Assembly: GCF_000062885.1 (NCBI RefSeq)
Contig: NC_009142.1
Span: forward strand, 4,267,584-4,331,583
Reading direction: 5' to 3'
DNA length: 64,000 nt
Origin: Saccharopolyspora erythraea NRRL 2338
GTDB taxonomy: Bacteria > Actinomycetota > Actinomycetes > Mycobacteriales > Pseudonocardiaceae
In this document: positions 50,568 through 60,431 of the stretch, one piece after another
Layout of the letters: each line of letters opens with the position of its first letter
Numbering within the stretch: position 1 is the stretch's first letter
Notes under the pieces: model-generated
What the model was told of the DNA's origin: nothing
The model's input: only the letters and a program-made list of their open reading frames with translations
Database searches by the model: none
Made by a program: the position numbers and the translations under genes

Positions 50568-51880
50568 GCACCGCTCCCGTTCTCACTCGTGGCCCACACG
50601 GGTCCGTCCGGGTAGGCGTGGTCGGCCAGCGTCCGCGGCAGCATGGCGGCCCCGAAACCCGGCGCGGTGGGCGCGACGTAGTGGCCGTCGCGGACCACGA
50701 CCGGGTCGGCGAAGTGCTCGTGGAGGTGGTCGACGTACTCGATCACCCGGTCCTCCTTCGAACCCGACACCGCCACGTAGTCGAACATCGACAGGTGCTG
50801 CACCAGCTCGCACAGCCCGACGCCGCCTGCGTGCGGGCACACCGGTACCCCGAACTTGGCCGCCAGCAGCAGGATCGCGACGTTCTCGTTGACCCCGGCC
50901 ACCCGGGCGGCGTCCAGTTGCAGGTAGGACAGCGACCCGGCCTGCAGCATCTGCTTGAACACCACCCGGTTCTGCACGTGCTCACCGGTGGCGACCCGCA
51001 CCGGGGCGATCGCCCTCGCGATGGTCGCGTGGCCCAGGACGTCGTCCGGGCTGGTCGGCTCCTCGACCCACCAGGGGTCGAACTCGGCCAGCGCGCGCAC
51101 CCAGTCGATCGCGGTGCCGACGTCCCAGCGCTGGTTGGCGTCGACGGCGATCCGGACGCCGGGTCCGACGGCCTCGCGGGCGATGCGCAGCCTGCGGATG
51201 TCGTCGTCGAGATCGCCGCCCACCTTCAGCTTGATCTGGCCGAAGCCGTCGGCGACCGCCTGCTCGCACAGCCCGCGCAGCTTGTCGTCGTCGTAGCCGA
51301 GCCAGCCCGGCGAGGTCGTGTAGGCCGGGTAGCCGGTGGCGCGCAGCTCGGCCTCCCGCCGCGCCCTGCCGGGCTCGGCGCGGCGCAGGATCTCCAGCGC
51401 CTCGCCCGGCGTCAGCGCGTCGGTGAGGTAGCGGAAGTCGACGAGCTCGACGATCTGCTCCGGCGTCAGGTCGGCGAGCAGCTTCCACACCGGCTTGCCC
51501 TCGCGCTTGGCCCGCAGGTCCCACAGCGCGTTGACCACTGCCGATACCGCCATGTGCATGACGCCCTTCTCGGGGCCGAGCCAGCGCAGCTGGGAGTCGT
51601 GCACCATCCGCTTCCACACCCCGCCGAGGTCGGCCAGCGCCTCGTCGAGCGCGAGCCCGACGACGTAGGGCTCCAGCGCGCGGATCGCCGCGGTCTGCAC
51701 GTCGTTGCCGCGGCCGATGGTGAAGGCGAACCCGTGGCCCTCCAGCCCGGCGTCGGTTCCGATCACCACGTAGGCGGCCGAGTAGTCGGGGTCGGCGTTC
51801 ATGGCGTCGGAGCCGTCGAGGTCCCGCGAGGTCGGGAAGCGGACGTCGTGAGTCCGCAGGCTCGTGATCTCCGCACCCAT
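50564..51880 (-). CDS. L-fuconate dehydratase-like enolase-superfamily enzyme
   Basis: 438 aa. Mandelate-racemase subgroup: [17 protein letters not shown] at the N-terminus is typical for L-fuconate dehydratase, followed by IKLKVGG (catalytic Lys near residue 220), metal ligands in [19 protein letters not shown] and GEHVQNR, and the catalytic His in CPHAGGVG near 350. It dehydrates L-fuconate to 2-keto-3-deoxy-L-fuconate. ATG overlaps the FAH-family stop by one base. Confidence 0.92.
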   Translation of the reverse strand: MGAEITSLRTHDVRFPTSRDLDGSDAMNADPDYSAAYVVIGTDAGLEGHGFAFTIGRGNDVQTAAIRALEPYVVGLALDEALADLGGVWKRMVHDSQLRWLGPEKGVMHMAVSAVVNALWDLRAKREGKPVWKLLADLTPEQIVELVDFRYLTDALTPGEALEILRRAEPGRARREAELRATGYPAYTTSPGWLGYDDDKLRGLCEQAVADGFGQIKLKVGGDLDDDIRRLRIAREAVGPGVRIAVDANQRWDVGTAIDWVRALAEFDPWWVEEPTSPDDVLGHATIARAIAPVRVATGEHVQNRVVFKQMLQAGSLSYLQLDAARVAGVNENVAILLLAAKFGVPVCPHAGGVGLCELVQHLSMFDYVAVSGSKEDRVIEYVDHLHEHFADPVVVRDGHYVAPTAPGFGAAMLPRTLADHAYPDGPVWATSENGSGA

Positions 51881-52728
51881 CAGGCCTGCCCCACCTTCTG
51901 GCGCTGGCTGCCGAGCCCGTCGATCTCCAGCTCCACGACGTCGCCCGCCCGCAGGTAAGGCTTGGGCTCGGGCATCCCCATCGCGACACCGGCCGGGGTG
52001 CCGGTGTTGATCACGTCGCCGGGCTCCAGCACCATGAACCCGCTGAGGTAGCGGACGATCTCGGCCACACCGAAGATCATGTTCGCGGTGTCGCCGTCCT
52101 GGCGGGTTTCCCCGTTGACCCGCAACCGCAGACCGAGCCGCTGCGGGTCGGCGATCTCGTCGGCTGTGACCAACCAGGGCCCCATGGGGTTGAACGTCTC
52201 GCAGGACTTGCCCTTGTCCCACTGGCCGCCGCGTTCGAGCTGGAACTCCCGTTCCGAGACGTCGTTGGAGATCGCGTAGCCCGCCACGCAGGCCATCGCG
52301 GCTTCGTCGTCGGCGAGGTAGCGCGCCGTGCGGCCGATCACGACCGCGAGCTCGACCTCCCAGTCGGTCTTCACGCTGCCTCGCGGCACCAGGACCTCGT
52401 CGTCGGGCCCGACGATGGTGTTGGGCGCCTTCATGAACAGCACCGGTTCGGCCGGTTCGGGGGCGCCGGTCTCGGCGGCGTGGTCGGAGTAGTTCAGCCC
52501 GACGCACACGATCTTGCCCGGCCGCGCCACCGGCGGTCCGACCCTCGTCGAGGGGGCGAGCTCCGGCAGGGTGCCCAGGTCGGTTCCGCGGACCCGCTCG
52601 ACACCGCCACCGGCCAGGAAGTCGCCGTCGATGTCGCCGGTGACCCCGGACAGGTCCCGGATCCGGCCTTCGGCATCCAGCACGGCCGGCCGCTCGGCTC
52701 CGGCGGGCCCCACGCGCAGCAGTCTCAC
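51880..52728 (-). CDS. FAH-family hydrolase, probable 2,4-diketo-3-deoxy-L-fuconate hydrolase
   Basis: 282 aa. FAH fold: [16 protein letters not shown], metal-binding Glu residues in [20 protein letters not shown] and [15 protein letters not shown]. In this operon it would split the diketo sugar acid into pyruvate and L-lactate. The GTG at 52728 has GGAGAG at the right distance; a TTG at 52740 would give four extra residues. Follows the transporter gene by 51 nt. Confidence 0.87.
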   Translation of the reverse strand: MRLLRVGPAGAERPAVLDAEGRIRDLSGVTGDIDGDFLAGGGVERVRGTDLGTLPELAPSTRVGPPVARPGKIVCVGLNYSDHAAETGAPEPAEPVLFMKAPNTIVGPDDEVLVPRGSVKTDWEVELAVVIGRTARYLADDEAAMACVAGYAISNDVSEREFQLERGGQWDKGKSCETFNPMGPWLVTADEIADPQRLGLRLRVNGETRQDGDTANMIFGVAEIVRYLSGFMVLEPGDVINTGTPAGVAMGMPEPKPYLRAGDVVELEIDGLGSQRQKVGQA

Positions 52729-52779
52729 ACGACTCTCCAAACATCCATCCCTGTTCCGCCGGGCGTCCGGCGAAAACGA

Positions 52780-54177
52780 TCAACGGGTCGGTGCACCCGG
52801 TGCCTCCCGGGTTCGCCAGTGGTCCTCGATCTCCTCCAGCGACCTGCCCCCGGTCTCCGGCACCCGCGTCCGCACGTACCAGGACGCCACCGCCGAGAGC
52901 CCGGCGAACACCAGGAACACCCAGGTCCCCACGACCTCCAGCACCGACGGGAACACCAGGGAGGAGGCGGCGTTGAGCAGGTACTGGGTGAAGGTGATGA
53001 CGCCCATCCCCAGCGCGCGCACGCGCAGCGGCAGCACCTCGGGGCACAGCAGCCAGAACACCGGCCCCAGCCCGATACCGAAGGCGAAGGTGTAGAGGAA
53101 CACGCACCCGATCGCCAGCCAGGTGTGGTCCGGGAAGAACGCGAGCAGCACCGTCGGCGGCACCTGCGCGGCCAGGCTCGTGGCCAGCAGCGGGACGCGG
53201 CCGAGGCGTTCGATCAGCGGCAGCGCGATCGCGGTGGAGACCACCAGCGCGATGCCGACGCCGTAGTTGGCTATCGTGCCCGCAGAGCTGGACCCGCCGG
53301 TGACGTCGGCGAAGATGATCGGCGCGTAGTAGACCACCGAGTTGATCCCGGTGAAGACCTGGAAGAACGTCAGCACCAGCGTCAGCGCTATCGCCGGCCG
53401 GTAGGCCCCGAACAGCTCGGCGAACCCCGCAGTCTGCTGCCGGAGGCTGCGCTCGATCTCGTCGGCCTCCCGCTCGGCCTGGCGCCGACCGGGCCGGACC
53501 CGTTCCAACACCCGGACCGCTTCGTCGCGCCTGCCCCGGGCCAGCAGCCAGCGCGGGCTCGCAGGCGAAATGACCATCCCGGCCAGGAAGACCAGAGCGG
53601 GCACCGTGCCCAGGCCCAGGATCCACTGCCACAGCCCGCTGCCGGCGAACACCGACCCGATGACGTAGGCCAGCAGGATGCCGATGTTGACGGCGAGCTG
53701 GTAGGTACCGGTCAGCAGGCCGCGGATCCGCTTCGGCGCCAGCTCGCTGAGGTAGATCAGGCCGAACTGGTTGGCGATGCCGCACGCCAGCCCGAGCACG
53801 AACCGGAACACCATCAGCACGGCGGCGCTCGGCGCGAGCGCGCACCCGACCGAGCCGAGCACGAACGACGCCCCGCACACGATCAGCAGGTGGCGCCGGT
53901 CGAAGCGCCGCGCCGCGATGGTCGCGCCGACGATCGCGGGCAGCGCGCCGAACAGCAGCATGCTGGTGACCAGACCCTGCCCGCCCGCGCCGAGCCCGAA
54001 GTCCTCGCTGATCAGCGGCAGCGCGCCCGACATCGACCCGACGTCGTAGCCGTAGAGGATGCCCGACATACCCCCGAGCACCGCCACGACGTAGACGAAG
54101 GCGGGTAGCCGCTCCCCGGTCGGCTCGGCGCCGGGACCGTCCACGCGGCTCCGTCCGGCGGCTCGGACATCGGACAC
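52780..54177 (-). CDS. Sugar-porter MFS transporter
   Basis: 465 aa with twelve predicted membrane helices. Sugar-porter signatures: [53 protein letters not shown] and [28 protein letters not shown] at the end. It likely imports L-fucose or a related sugar by proton symport. GTG at 54177 has GAGGAG at 6 nt. First gene of the operon, behind the promoter and operator at 54280-54320. Confidence 0.9.
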   Translation of the reverse strand: MSDVRAAGRSRVDGPGAEPTGERLPAFVYVVAVLGGMSGILYGYDVGSMSGALPLISEDFGLGAGGQGLVTSMLLFGALPAIVGATIAARRFDRRHLLIVCGASFVLGSVGCALAPSAAVLMVFRFVLGLACGIANQFGLIYLSELAPKRIRGLLTGTYQLAVNIGILLAYVIGSVFAGSGLWQWILGLGTVPALVFLAGMVISPASPRWLLARGRRDEAVRVLERVRPGRRQAEREADEIERSLRQQTAGFAELFGAYRPAIALTLVLTFFQVFTGINSVVYYAPIIFADVTGGSSSAGTIANYGVGIALVVSTAIALPLIERLGRVPLLATSLAAQVPPTVLLAFFPDHTWLAIGCVFLYTFAFGIGLGPVFWLLCPEVLPLRVRALGMGVITFTQYLLNAASSLVFPSVLEVVGTWVFLVFAGLSAVASWYVRTRVPETGGRSLEEIEDHWRTREAPGAPTR

Positions 54178-54282
54178 GGGAGTCTCCTCACGGCAGCCGG
54201 ACGGACCTGCGCGCGCACGGCCGAGAGAGGTCCGGCGGAGCGGCCGCGAGGGCGGCCCCTGTGCCGTGCGTCACCGGGCACC

Positions 54283-54316
54283 GAGGCTATACATCCGATG
54301 TTTCGCCGCGCAAGAC
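54283..54316 (-). promoter_or_regulatory. Promoter with embedded operator for the fucose-type operon
   Basis: On the minus strand TTGCGC and TATAGC are separated by 16 nt, and the spacer contains ACATCGGATGT (plus-strand 54291-54301, a perfect inverted repeat around one base). A repressor bound there would block RNA polymerase. It lies about 115-140 nt upstream of the transporter start. Confidence 0.55.
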
Positions 54317-54376
54317 CCAAGCGTGCTCGAACCGGCTGACGTGAGTCGCAGAAGATTGACGGATAGATAGGATCTT

Positions 54377-55357
54377 TCAGCGACGGCGGCCGCGTGGACG
54401 CAGGGCGACGTTGGGCAGCGCCGGGGCGGCCAGCGGCGGCCCGTCGTACCCGAGCACCGCTCCGAAGCGGCTCCCCGGATCGGCCGCTTCGCGCGCCGCC
54501 TCCCAGTCCAGCCGCGCCCGCGCGATCTCGTCGTGGTCGCGGCCGACGAAGTTCCACCACATCACGATCTGCTCCTCGAACGGCGTCCCGCCGAGCAGCA
54601 GCGCGGTGGACGGTCCGCCGAAGGAGATGTCCCGTCGTCCCCGGCCGAGGTAGAGCATGGTGCCGGTGGCCACCGGACGTCCGTCGACGGTGAGCCCGTC
54701 GCGCAGCGCGAGGACCGCGTGCTCGAAGTTCGGTTCCAGCGGCAGCAAGAAGTCGGCCCCGCCGACGGCCACCTCGGCGCCGAGCAGCGGGGTGTAGGTC
54801 TTCGCAGGCGAGACCGCGCCGTCCAACCGTCCCATGAGGACGGTGGCCGCACCGCCCGCGGCGCTCAGCACGGGCAGGTCCACGTGCTGCTCGAAGTGCG
54901 CGCCGACCGCGCGCTGGTCTCCGGACAGGGCGACCCAGAGCTGCACGCCGTGCAGCACCGGCGAGTGCTCGGCGGGCGACTCCTCCGAGTGCGAGATGCC
55001 GCTGCCCGCCGTCATCAGGTTCAGCTCGCCGGGCCGCACCAGCGCACGGCTGCCGAGGCTGTCGCGGTGCAGGACCTCACCGTCCAGCAGCCAGCTCACC
55101 GTCTGCAGGCCGATGTGCGGGTGCGGCGGCACCTGCATGCCCGCCTGGCCCGCGATGCCGACGGGGCCGTAGAAGTCGGCGAAGCACCAGGCGCCCACCA
55201 TGCGCCGGTTCCGGTTGGGCAACGTGCGGCCCACGGTCATCGCGCGGGGTCCGCCGAGCGGGACCTCGCGCGGTTCGAGGAGTTCGACTTCCGGTTCGGC
55301 CGCGGTGGCGACCCCGCCGCACACGGTTTCGGCGGGATCCCGCTCCACGTTGCTCAC
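54377..55357 (-). CDS. Pirin-family bicupin protein
   Basis: 326 aa. Pirin signatures: VGAWCFADFYGP, VPPHPHIGLQTVSWLLDGE (metal-binding His), SLGSRALVRPGELNLMTAGSGISHSE and LHGVQLWVAL. Bacterial pirins are putative metal-dependent dioxygenases (quercetinase-like) or regulators of metabolism; the exact role is open. GTG at 55357 gives a normal N-terminus but no clear ribosome site. Divergent from a small acetyltransferase gene. Confidence 0.88.
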   Translation of the reverse strand: MSNVERDPAETVCGGVATAAEPEVELLEPREVPLGGPRAMTVGRTLPNRNRRMVGAWCFADFYGPVGIAGQAGMQVPPHPHIGLQTVSWLLDGEVLHRDSLGSRALVRPGELNLMTAGSGISHSEESPAEHSPVLHGVQLWVALSGDQRAVGAHFEQHVDLPVLSAAGGAATVLMGRLDGAVSPAKTYTPLLGAEVAVGGADFLLPLEPNFEHAVLALRDGLTVDGRPVATGTMLYLGRGRRDISFGGPSTALLLGGTPFEEQIVMWWNFVGRDHDEIARARLDWEAAREAADPGSRFGAVLGYDGPPLAAPALPNVALRPRGRRR

Positions 55358-55423
55358 CGCACCAACGCTACTCGGGCACCGGTGCGAGGCATACTGCGCG
55401 AGGCGACGACGTTGGAGGGACAC

Positions 55424-55726
55424 GTGGCAGAAACCGTCGACAACCCCGGCGACGCCCGGTTCGAGATCCGCGGCGACGGCGAGACGGCCGGTTTCGTCGA
55501 CTACCGGCTGCGGGGCAGCACGATCTCGTTGCTGCACACCGAGGTCGGGGACCGCTTCGAAGGCCAGGGGCTGGGCAGCCGGCTCGTCCGGGCGGTGCTG
55601 GACAGCGCACGCGAACGCGGGCTCGAGGTGCTCCCCCACTGCCCGTTCGTGCGTTCCTGGATCGCCCGCCACCCGGAGTACCTGGAGCTGGTTCCGGAGG
55701 ACCGGCGAGCGGAGTTCGACCTGTGA
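55424..55726 (+). CDS. Small GNAT-like N-acetyltransferase (YjdJ/COG2388 type)
   Basis: 100 aa. FVDYRLRGSTISLLHTEV, the acetyl-CoA loop FEGQGLGSRLVRAVLD and the ending HCPFVRSWIARHPEY are typical for this family of very short GNAT proteins. Substrate unknown. GTG at 55424 follows GGAGGG. The frame is open upstream on the antisense of the pirin gene but only this part is family-like. Confidence 0.88.
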   Translation: MAETVDNPGDARFEIRGDGETAGFVDYRLRGSTISLLHTEVGDRFEGQGLGSRLVRAVLDSARERGLEVLPHCPFVRSWIARHPEYLELVPEDRRAEFDL

Positions 55727-55730
55727 TGCC

Positions 55731-55770
55731 GCCTCGCGGTCTGCCGGGCGGGCCCGGCAGACCGCGAGGC
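55731..55770. terminator. Bidirectional terminator between GNAT and fahA
   Basis: A perfect 18-bp inverted repeat (55731-55748 with 55753-55770, 4-nt loop) between two convergent stops at 55726 and 55777. Confidence 0.88.
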
Positions 55771-55776
55771 CGGATG

Positions 55777-56976
55777 TCAGCCCGGCAGGATGCGGCCGAC
55801 GACCTCGCCGAAACCGATCGTGGTGCCCTCCGCGCCCGGCGCGGTGGCGCTGATGCTGATCTCGTCACCGTCCTCCAGGAACGACCGGGTGCCGCCGCCG
55901 GGCAGCTCGATCGGCTCCCGCCCGCCCCAGCTCAGCTCGATCAGCGAACCGCGCTGCTCGGGTTCGGGGCCGCTGACGGTGCCCGAGGCGTAGAAGTCGC
56001 CGGTGCGCAGCGACGCGCCGTTGACCGTCATGTGCGCGAGCTGCTGCGCCGGGGTCCAGTACATGGAGGCGAACGGCGGCCGGGAGACGAGGTGGCCGTT
56101 GAGCCGGACCTCCATCGCCAGGTCCAGCCCCCAGTCCTGCTCGCCGTCGCGCAGGTAGGGCAGCGGCTCCGGTGCGCGTTCCGGCGGCGCCACCCTCGCG
56201 TCCTCCAGCGCCTCCAGCGGCACGACCCACGGCGAGACCGACGTCGCGAACGACTTGCCCAGGAACGGCCCGAGCGGCACGTACTCCCACGCCTGGATGT
56301 CGCGGGCCGACCAGTCGTTGACCAGGCACACCCCGAACACGTGCTCGGCGAAGTCGGCCACGCCGACCGACGTGCCCAGCTCCGAGCCGGTGCCGACGAC
56401 GAAGCCCACCTCGGCCTCGATGTCCAGCCGCTGCGACGGACCGAAGCTCGGCGCGTCGGCCTGCGGGGGCTTGCGCTGACCGCTGGGCCGCACGACCGGG
56501 GTGCCCGACACCACCACGGTGCCCGCCCGGCCGTGGTAGCCGATCGGCAGGTGCTTCCAGTTCGGGGTCAGCGGTTCGGAGTCCGGGCGGAACATCCGGC
56601 CGATGTTGGCTGCGTGGTGTTCCGAGGAGTAGAAGTCGACGTAGTCGGCGACCTCGAACGGCAGCAGCAGCCGCACGTCCGCGGCGCGGTGCAGCGCGGG
56701 CTCGACCTCGGGCCGGTTCGCCTCGACGGTGAGCAGTTCGACGACCCGGGCCCGCACCTCGTGCCAGCGCTCGCGCCCCTGTGCCATGAAGGCGTTGAGG
56801 CTCGGCCGCGCGAACACCTCGTCGCCGAGCGCGGCCGCCAGGTCGAGGACGTGCTCGCCGATGGCGACGCCGACCCGCGCGGCGCCGCCGCCGGACGGCT
56901 CGAACACCCCGTACGGCAGGTTCTGCACCGGGAAGTGCGAGCCTGCCGGCACCGGAACCCAACTCTGCAACGTCAC
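55777..56976 (-). CDS. fahA: Fumarylacetoacetase
   Basis: 399 aa, full length. FPVQNLPYGVF at the N-terminus, DYVDFYSSEHHAANIG (metal Asp, catalytic His), DIEAEVGFVVG, NDWSARDIQAWEYVPLGPFLGKS split across conserved metal sites, and FYASGTVSG. It hydrolyses fumarylacetoacetate to fumarate and acetoacetate, the last step of homogentisate breakdown. GTG at 56976 has AAAGGA at 6 nt and overlaps the stop of the unknown gene by 4 nt. Confidence 0.94.
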   Translation of the reverse strand: MTLQSWVPVPAGSHFPVQNLPYGVFEPSGGGAARVGVAIGEHVLDLAAALGDEVFARPSLNAFMAQGRERWHEVRARVVELLTVEANRPEVEPALHRAADVRLLLPFEVADYVDFYSSEHHAANIGRMFRPDSEPLTPNWKHLPIGYHGRAGTVVVSGTPVVRPSGQRKPPQADAPSFGPSQRLDIEAEVGFVVGTGSELGTSVGVADFAEHVFGVCLVNDWSARDIQAWEYVPLGPFLGKSFATSVSPWVVPLEALEDARVAPPERAPEPLPYLRDGEQDWGLDLAMEVRLNGHLVSRPPFASMYWTPAQQLAHMTVNGASLRTGDFYASGTVSGPEPEQRGSLIELSWGGREPIELPGGGTRSFLEDGDEISISATAPGAEGTTIGFGEVVGRILPG

Positions 56977-57815
56977 TGTCGGTCCTTTCCTGTCGTCGGA
57001 ACCAGTTCGCCCGCCTCCCGGACCGGTGTGCTGGTGCTGCACGAGCCGTAGCTGAGCATCGCGCGCCGCGTCCGGTGCGCGGTCTGCTCGTCGAGCGCGG
57101 CGATCCGCCCGGCGAGCTCGGCGGGATCGTCGATCTCCAGCGCCGCCAGCACGTCCTGCCCGGCGCCACCGGCCGCGGCCACCGCGCTCGCCAGCAGCAG
57201 GTTGAGGTAGCCGTGGTGGGTGAAGCCGGTGGTCGCGTCGCGGTGGCGCACGGCGTGGTGCAGTCCGGCCGTGGCCTTGAACGGCACACCCGCCGCGACG
57301 CACGCCACGATGAAGCTCGCGACCTCGTGCGGCGTGGGGAAGAGCTCCGCGCGCACACCACCGCAACGCAGCTTCGCGCCGAGCACCCGCTCGCCGCCCG
57401 CCGCGTGCACCGCGTCGAGCGCCTGGCCGACGTCGGCGGCCGAGGGCGGTTCCAGGAACACCGGTACGCCGTCGGGCACCACGGCGAGCAGGTCGCCGAC
57501 GGAGGCGACCTTGGCCATCGGCACCTCGACCAGCGCCAGCGACGTCCGCGGATCCCCGCCGAGCTCGGCGCACGTCTCGGCCAGTCCCGACACGCCCCGG
57601 TCGGCGATCAGCCCCACCTCGACGTGGTCGGCGCCGGTCAGGTGCTCCCGCAGCTCGCCGATCCGGCTCGCGGGGCACAGGAAGCGGTGGGTGAGCATCG
57701 GTTCCGCCGACGCCAGGTCCGCGCGGTGGCGGGCCACCGCCGCATCCATCTCCAGCGCCGTCGGAGGGAACAGCCCCGCGTCGTCGACCAGACCTCTCAG
57801 CAGCGGTGGGGTCAC
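56973..57815 (-). CDS. Unknown protein coupled between hmgA and fahA
   Basis: 280 aa, family not recognised by name. Conserved-looking blocks are LVDDAGLFPPTALEMDAAV at the N-terminus, KLRCGGVRAELFPTPHEVA, VPFKATAGLHHAVR and a C-terminal LSYGSCSTSTP. Alternating strand/helix segments and the late lysine and histidines suggest a TIM-barrel-like fold; no signal peptide or membrane helix. Its GTG overlaps the hmgA stop and its stop overlaps the fahA start, both by 4 nt, so it is almost certainly part of homogentisate catabolism. No maleylacetoacetate isomerase gene is seen in the operon, so filling that step is one possibility. Confidence 0.8.
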   Translation of the reverse strand: MTPPLLRGLVDDAGLFPPTALEMDAAVARHRADLASAEPMLTHRFLCPASRIGELREHLTGADHVEVGLIADRGVSGLAETCAELGGDPRTSLALVEVPMAKVASVGDLLAVVPDGVPVFLEPPSAADVGQALDAVHAAGGERVLGAKLRCGGVRAELFPTPHEVASFIVACVAAGVPFKATAGLHHAVRHRDATTGFTHHGYLNLLLASAVAAAGGAGQDVLAALEIDDPAELAGRIAALDEQTAHRTRRAMLSYGSCSTSTPVREAGELVPTTGKDRQ

Positions 57816-59011
57816 GCCGGCCCCCTCCCCGACCAGGTCCAGGCGTAGCGCTGGTCGTCGGCGGCCAGCCCGCCCTCGCCCAGCTCCAGCGGCCGGAACG
57901 TGTCGACCATGACCGCCAGCTCGTCGAAGAACTCGACGCCGATGCTGCGTTCGTAGGCACCGGGCTGCGGACCGTGCGAGTGGCCGCCGGGGTGCACCGA
58001 CACCGAGCCCTGGCCGATGCCGGAGCCCTTGCGCGCCTCGTAGTCGCCACCGCAGTAGAACATGATCTCGTCGCTGTCCACGTTGGAGTGGTAGTACGGG
58101 ACCGGGATCGACAGCGGGTGGTAGTCCACCTTGCGGGGCACGAAGTTGCACACCACGAAGTTGTTGCCCTCGAAGACCTGGTGCACCGGCGGCGGCTGGT
58201 GCACGCGGCCGGTGATGGGCTCGAAGTCGGAGATGTTGAAGGTGTAGGGGTACAAGCAGCCGTCCCAGCCGACGACGTCGAACGGGTGCTCCGGGTAGAC
58301 GTAGCGGGTGCCGACGACGGAACCGCCGCCGCCCCGGTGCTTGACCAGGACCTCGACGTCGGTCCCTTCGGCCAGCAGCGGCTCGGCAGGCCCGTGCAGG
58401 TCCCGTTCGCAGTACGGCGCGTGCTCCAGAAGCTGGCCGAACTTCGACAGGTAGCGCCGGGCCGGGGTGATGTGGCTGTTGGCCTCGATGCAGTAGGTGC
58501 GCAGCGGTTCCCCGCCCTGCGGGACCCACCGGTGCGTCGTCGCGCGCGGCAGCAGCACGTAGTCGCCCTGCTTCGCCGTCAGCGCCCCGAAAACGGTCTC
58601 CACGACCGCCTCACCCGACTCGACGTAGACGCACTCGTCGCCGACCGCGTTGCGGTACAGCGGCGAGGCCTCCCCCGCGGCGGCGTAGGAGATGCGGACG
58701 TCGGCGTTGCCCAGGACCAGCCGCCTGCCGGTCACCACGTCGGCGGCCTTCCACGACTCGCCCGGGAACAGCTCGTGCAGCTTCAGGTGCCGCGGCTTGA
58801 GCGGGTGGTTGGGCCGGGTCGACAGGTCCGGCAGCTCCCACTCGGTGGCGTCGGCGATCGCCGACGGGATCGCCCGGTGGTACAGCAGCGACGAGTCCGC
58901 CGAGAAACCCTCCTCGCCCATCAGCTCCTCGAAGTAGAGGCCACCGTCGGGAGTGCGGTGCTGGGTGTGCCGCTTCGGCGGCACATCGCCCACACAGCGG
59001 TAGTAAGCCAT
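57812..59011 (-). CDS. hmgA: Homogentisate 1,2-dioxygenase
   Basis: 399 aa, shorter than the 430-470 aa proteobacterial enzyme, as in several actinomycete homologues. Cupin-type core with GDYVLLPRATTHRWV, NFVPRKVDYHPLSIPVPYYHSNVDSDE split across the iron-binding His and Glu region, and VHPGGHSHGPQPG (iron His). It opens the ring of homogentisate to maleylacetoacetate using Fe(II) and oxygen. ATG at 59011 with GGAA upstream. Coupled to the next gene by GTGA. Confidence 0.92.
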   Translation of the reverse strand: MAYYRCVGDVPPKRHTQHRTPDGGLYFEELMGEEGFSADSSLLYHRAIPSAIADATEWELPDLSTRPNHPLKPRHLKLHELFPGESWKAADVVTGRRLVLGNADVRISYAAAGEASPLYRNAVGDECVYVESGEAVVETVFGALTAKQGDYVLLPRATTHRWVPQGGEPLRTYCIEANSHITPARRYLSKFGQLLEHAPYCERDLHGPAEPLLAEGTDVEVLVKHRGGGGSVVGTRYVYPEHPFDVVGWDGCLYPYTFNISDFEPITGRVHQPPPVHQVFEGNNFVVCNFVPRKVDYHPLSIPVPYYHSNVDSDEIMFYCGGDYEARKGSGIGQGSVSVHPGGHSHGPQPGAYERSIGVEFFDELAVMVDTFRPLELGEGGLAADDQRYAWTWSGRGPA

Positions 59012-59053
59012 CTCGCGTTCCTTCCTCGGTTGCGGAGTTCCACCAGGGGCAGA

Positions 59054-60397
59054 TCAGGTGCGCTGCCCGGACGTCTCGACCGGCGCGCCGATGTCGCTCA
59101 GCCGCCGGTGCCCGGTCTCGCCCGCCCGCAGGAAGGCGATCACGGTGCACAGCTCGGCCACCGCGAGGAACACGCCGACGGGCAGCGTCGAACCGAAGCG
59201 CTTCATCAGGCCCACCCCGATGATGGGCGCGAGCGACCCGCCGAGCACGGTGGCGAGCTGGTAGCCCAGCGAGGCGCCGGTGTAGCGCACCGCGCTGGGG
59301 AACAGCTCGGTGAAGAACGCGACCTGCGCGCCCGTCATCAGCCCGTGCAGGGTCAGCCCCACGACGACGACCAGCGTGATGGTCGCCGGGCTGCCGCCGT
59401 CGACCATGGGCAGCCCTACGAAGCCCCAGACCGCGATGAGCACCGCGAGCGCGATGTTGAGCCCCCGGCGGCCGAAGCGGTCGGAAAGCGCGCCACCGGC
59501 GAGCATCGCGGCGACCTGGAACACCGAGCCGACGGCGACCGCGGTGAGGCCCACGCCCTTGGGCAGGTGCAGCTGCTCGGCGAGGTAGGAGAGCAGGAAG
59601 ATGCTGAAGACGTAGTAGGTCGTCTTCTCCCCGACGTTGGCCATGGTCGCGAGCACGACCTCGCGCCGGTGTTGGCGCAGCACGACGCCGATCGGGGCCT
59701 TGCCGTGCTCGGCGGCACCGGACGCGCGCAGCTCGGCGAACAGCGGCGACTCCTGCACCGCGCGCCGCAGCCACAGCCCCGCCAGGACCAGCACGGCCGA
59801 GACCACGAACGGCAGCCGCCAGCCCCACTCGACGAACGCCTGGTCGGTGACGGCCAGTCCCAGCAGCGCCAGCACACCCGTGGCCAGCAGGTTGCCCAGC
59901 GGACCGCCGGTCTGCGGCCAGCTCGCCCAGAACCCGCGGCGGCGGGCGTCGGCGTGCTCGGTCACCAGCAGGATCGCCCCGCCCCACTCGCCGCCCAGCG
60001 CCACGCCCTGCACCAGCCGCAGGACCGTGAGCAGGACCGGTGCGGCCACGCCGATCGTCTCGTAGGAGGGCACGAGGCCGATGGCCACCGTCGCCCCGCC
60101 CATCAGCGTCAGGCTCAGCGCCAGCGTCCTGCGCCGCCCCAGCCGGTCGCCGAGGTGTCCGAAGAGGACCCCGCCGACCGGGCGCGCCAGGAAGCCGACG
60201 GCGTAGGTGACCAGTGCCAGCAGCACCCCGGTGACCGGGTCCCCGGCCGGGAAGAAGACCTTGTTGAACACCAGCGCGGCGGCCGAGCCGTAGAGGAAGA
60301 AGTCGTAGAACTCGATCGTCGTGCCCGCCAGGCCGGCGGCCACGATCTTGCCGAACTCCCGGCGGGGTGCCCGAGCGGGCTCGGTCGGTGCGGTCAC
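59054..60397 (-). CDS. MFS transporter, metabolite:proton symporter type
   Basis: 447 aa with twelve predicted helices. MHS-family marks: IEFYDFFLYGSAAALVF, GHLGDRLGRRRTL, GGEWGGAILLVTEHA and FFTELFPSAVRYTGASLGYQ. Relatives import shikimate, proline or aromatic acids. Between the monooxygenase pair and hmgA it probably imports a phenylacetate-type substrate, a position comparable to MhaC in Pseudomonas putida. GTG at 60397 with AGGAG upstream. Confidence 0.88.
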   Translation of the reverse strand: MTAPTEPARAPRREFGKIVAAGLAGTTIEFYDFFLYGSAAALVFNKVFFPAGDPVTGVLLALVTYAVGFLARPVGGVLFGHLGDRLGRRRTLALSLTLMGGATVAIGLVPSYETIGVAAPVLLTVLRLVQGVALGGEWGGAILLVTEHADARRRGFWASWPQTGGPLGNLLATGVLALLGLAVTDQAFVEWGWRLPFVVSAVLVLAGLWLRRAVQESPLFAELRASGAAEHGKAPIGVVLRQHRREVVLATMANVGEKTTYYVFSIFLLSYLAEQLHLPKGVGLTAVAVGSVFQVAAMLAGGALSDRFGRRGLNIALAVLIAVWGFVGLPMVDGGSPATITLVVVVGLTLHGLMTGAQVAFFTELFPSAVRYTGASLGYQLATVLGGSLAPIIGVGLMKRFGSTLPVGVFLAVAELCTVIAFLRAGETGHRRLSDIGAPVETSGQRT

Positions 60398-60431
60398 GTG
60401 GCGGCTCCTGGCATCGTCGTGGTCCGGCGGG

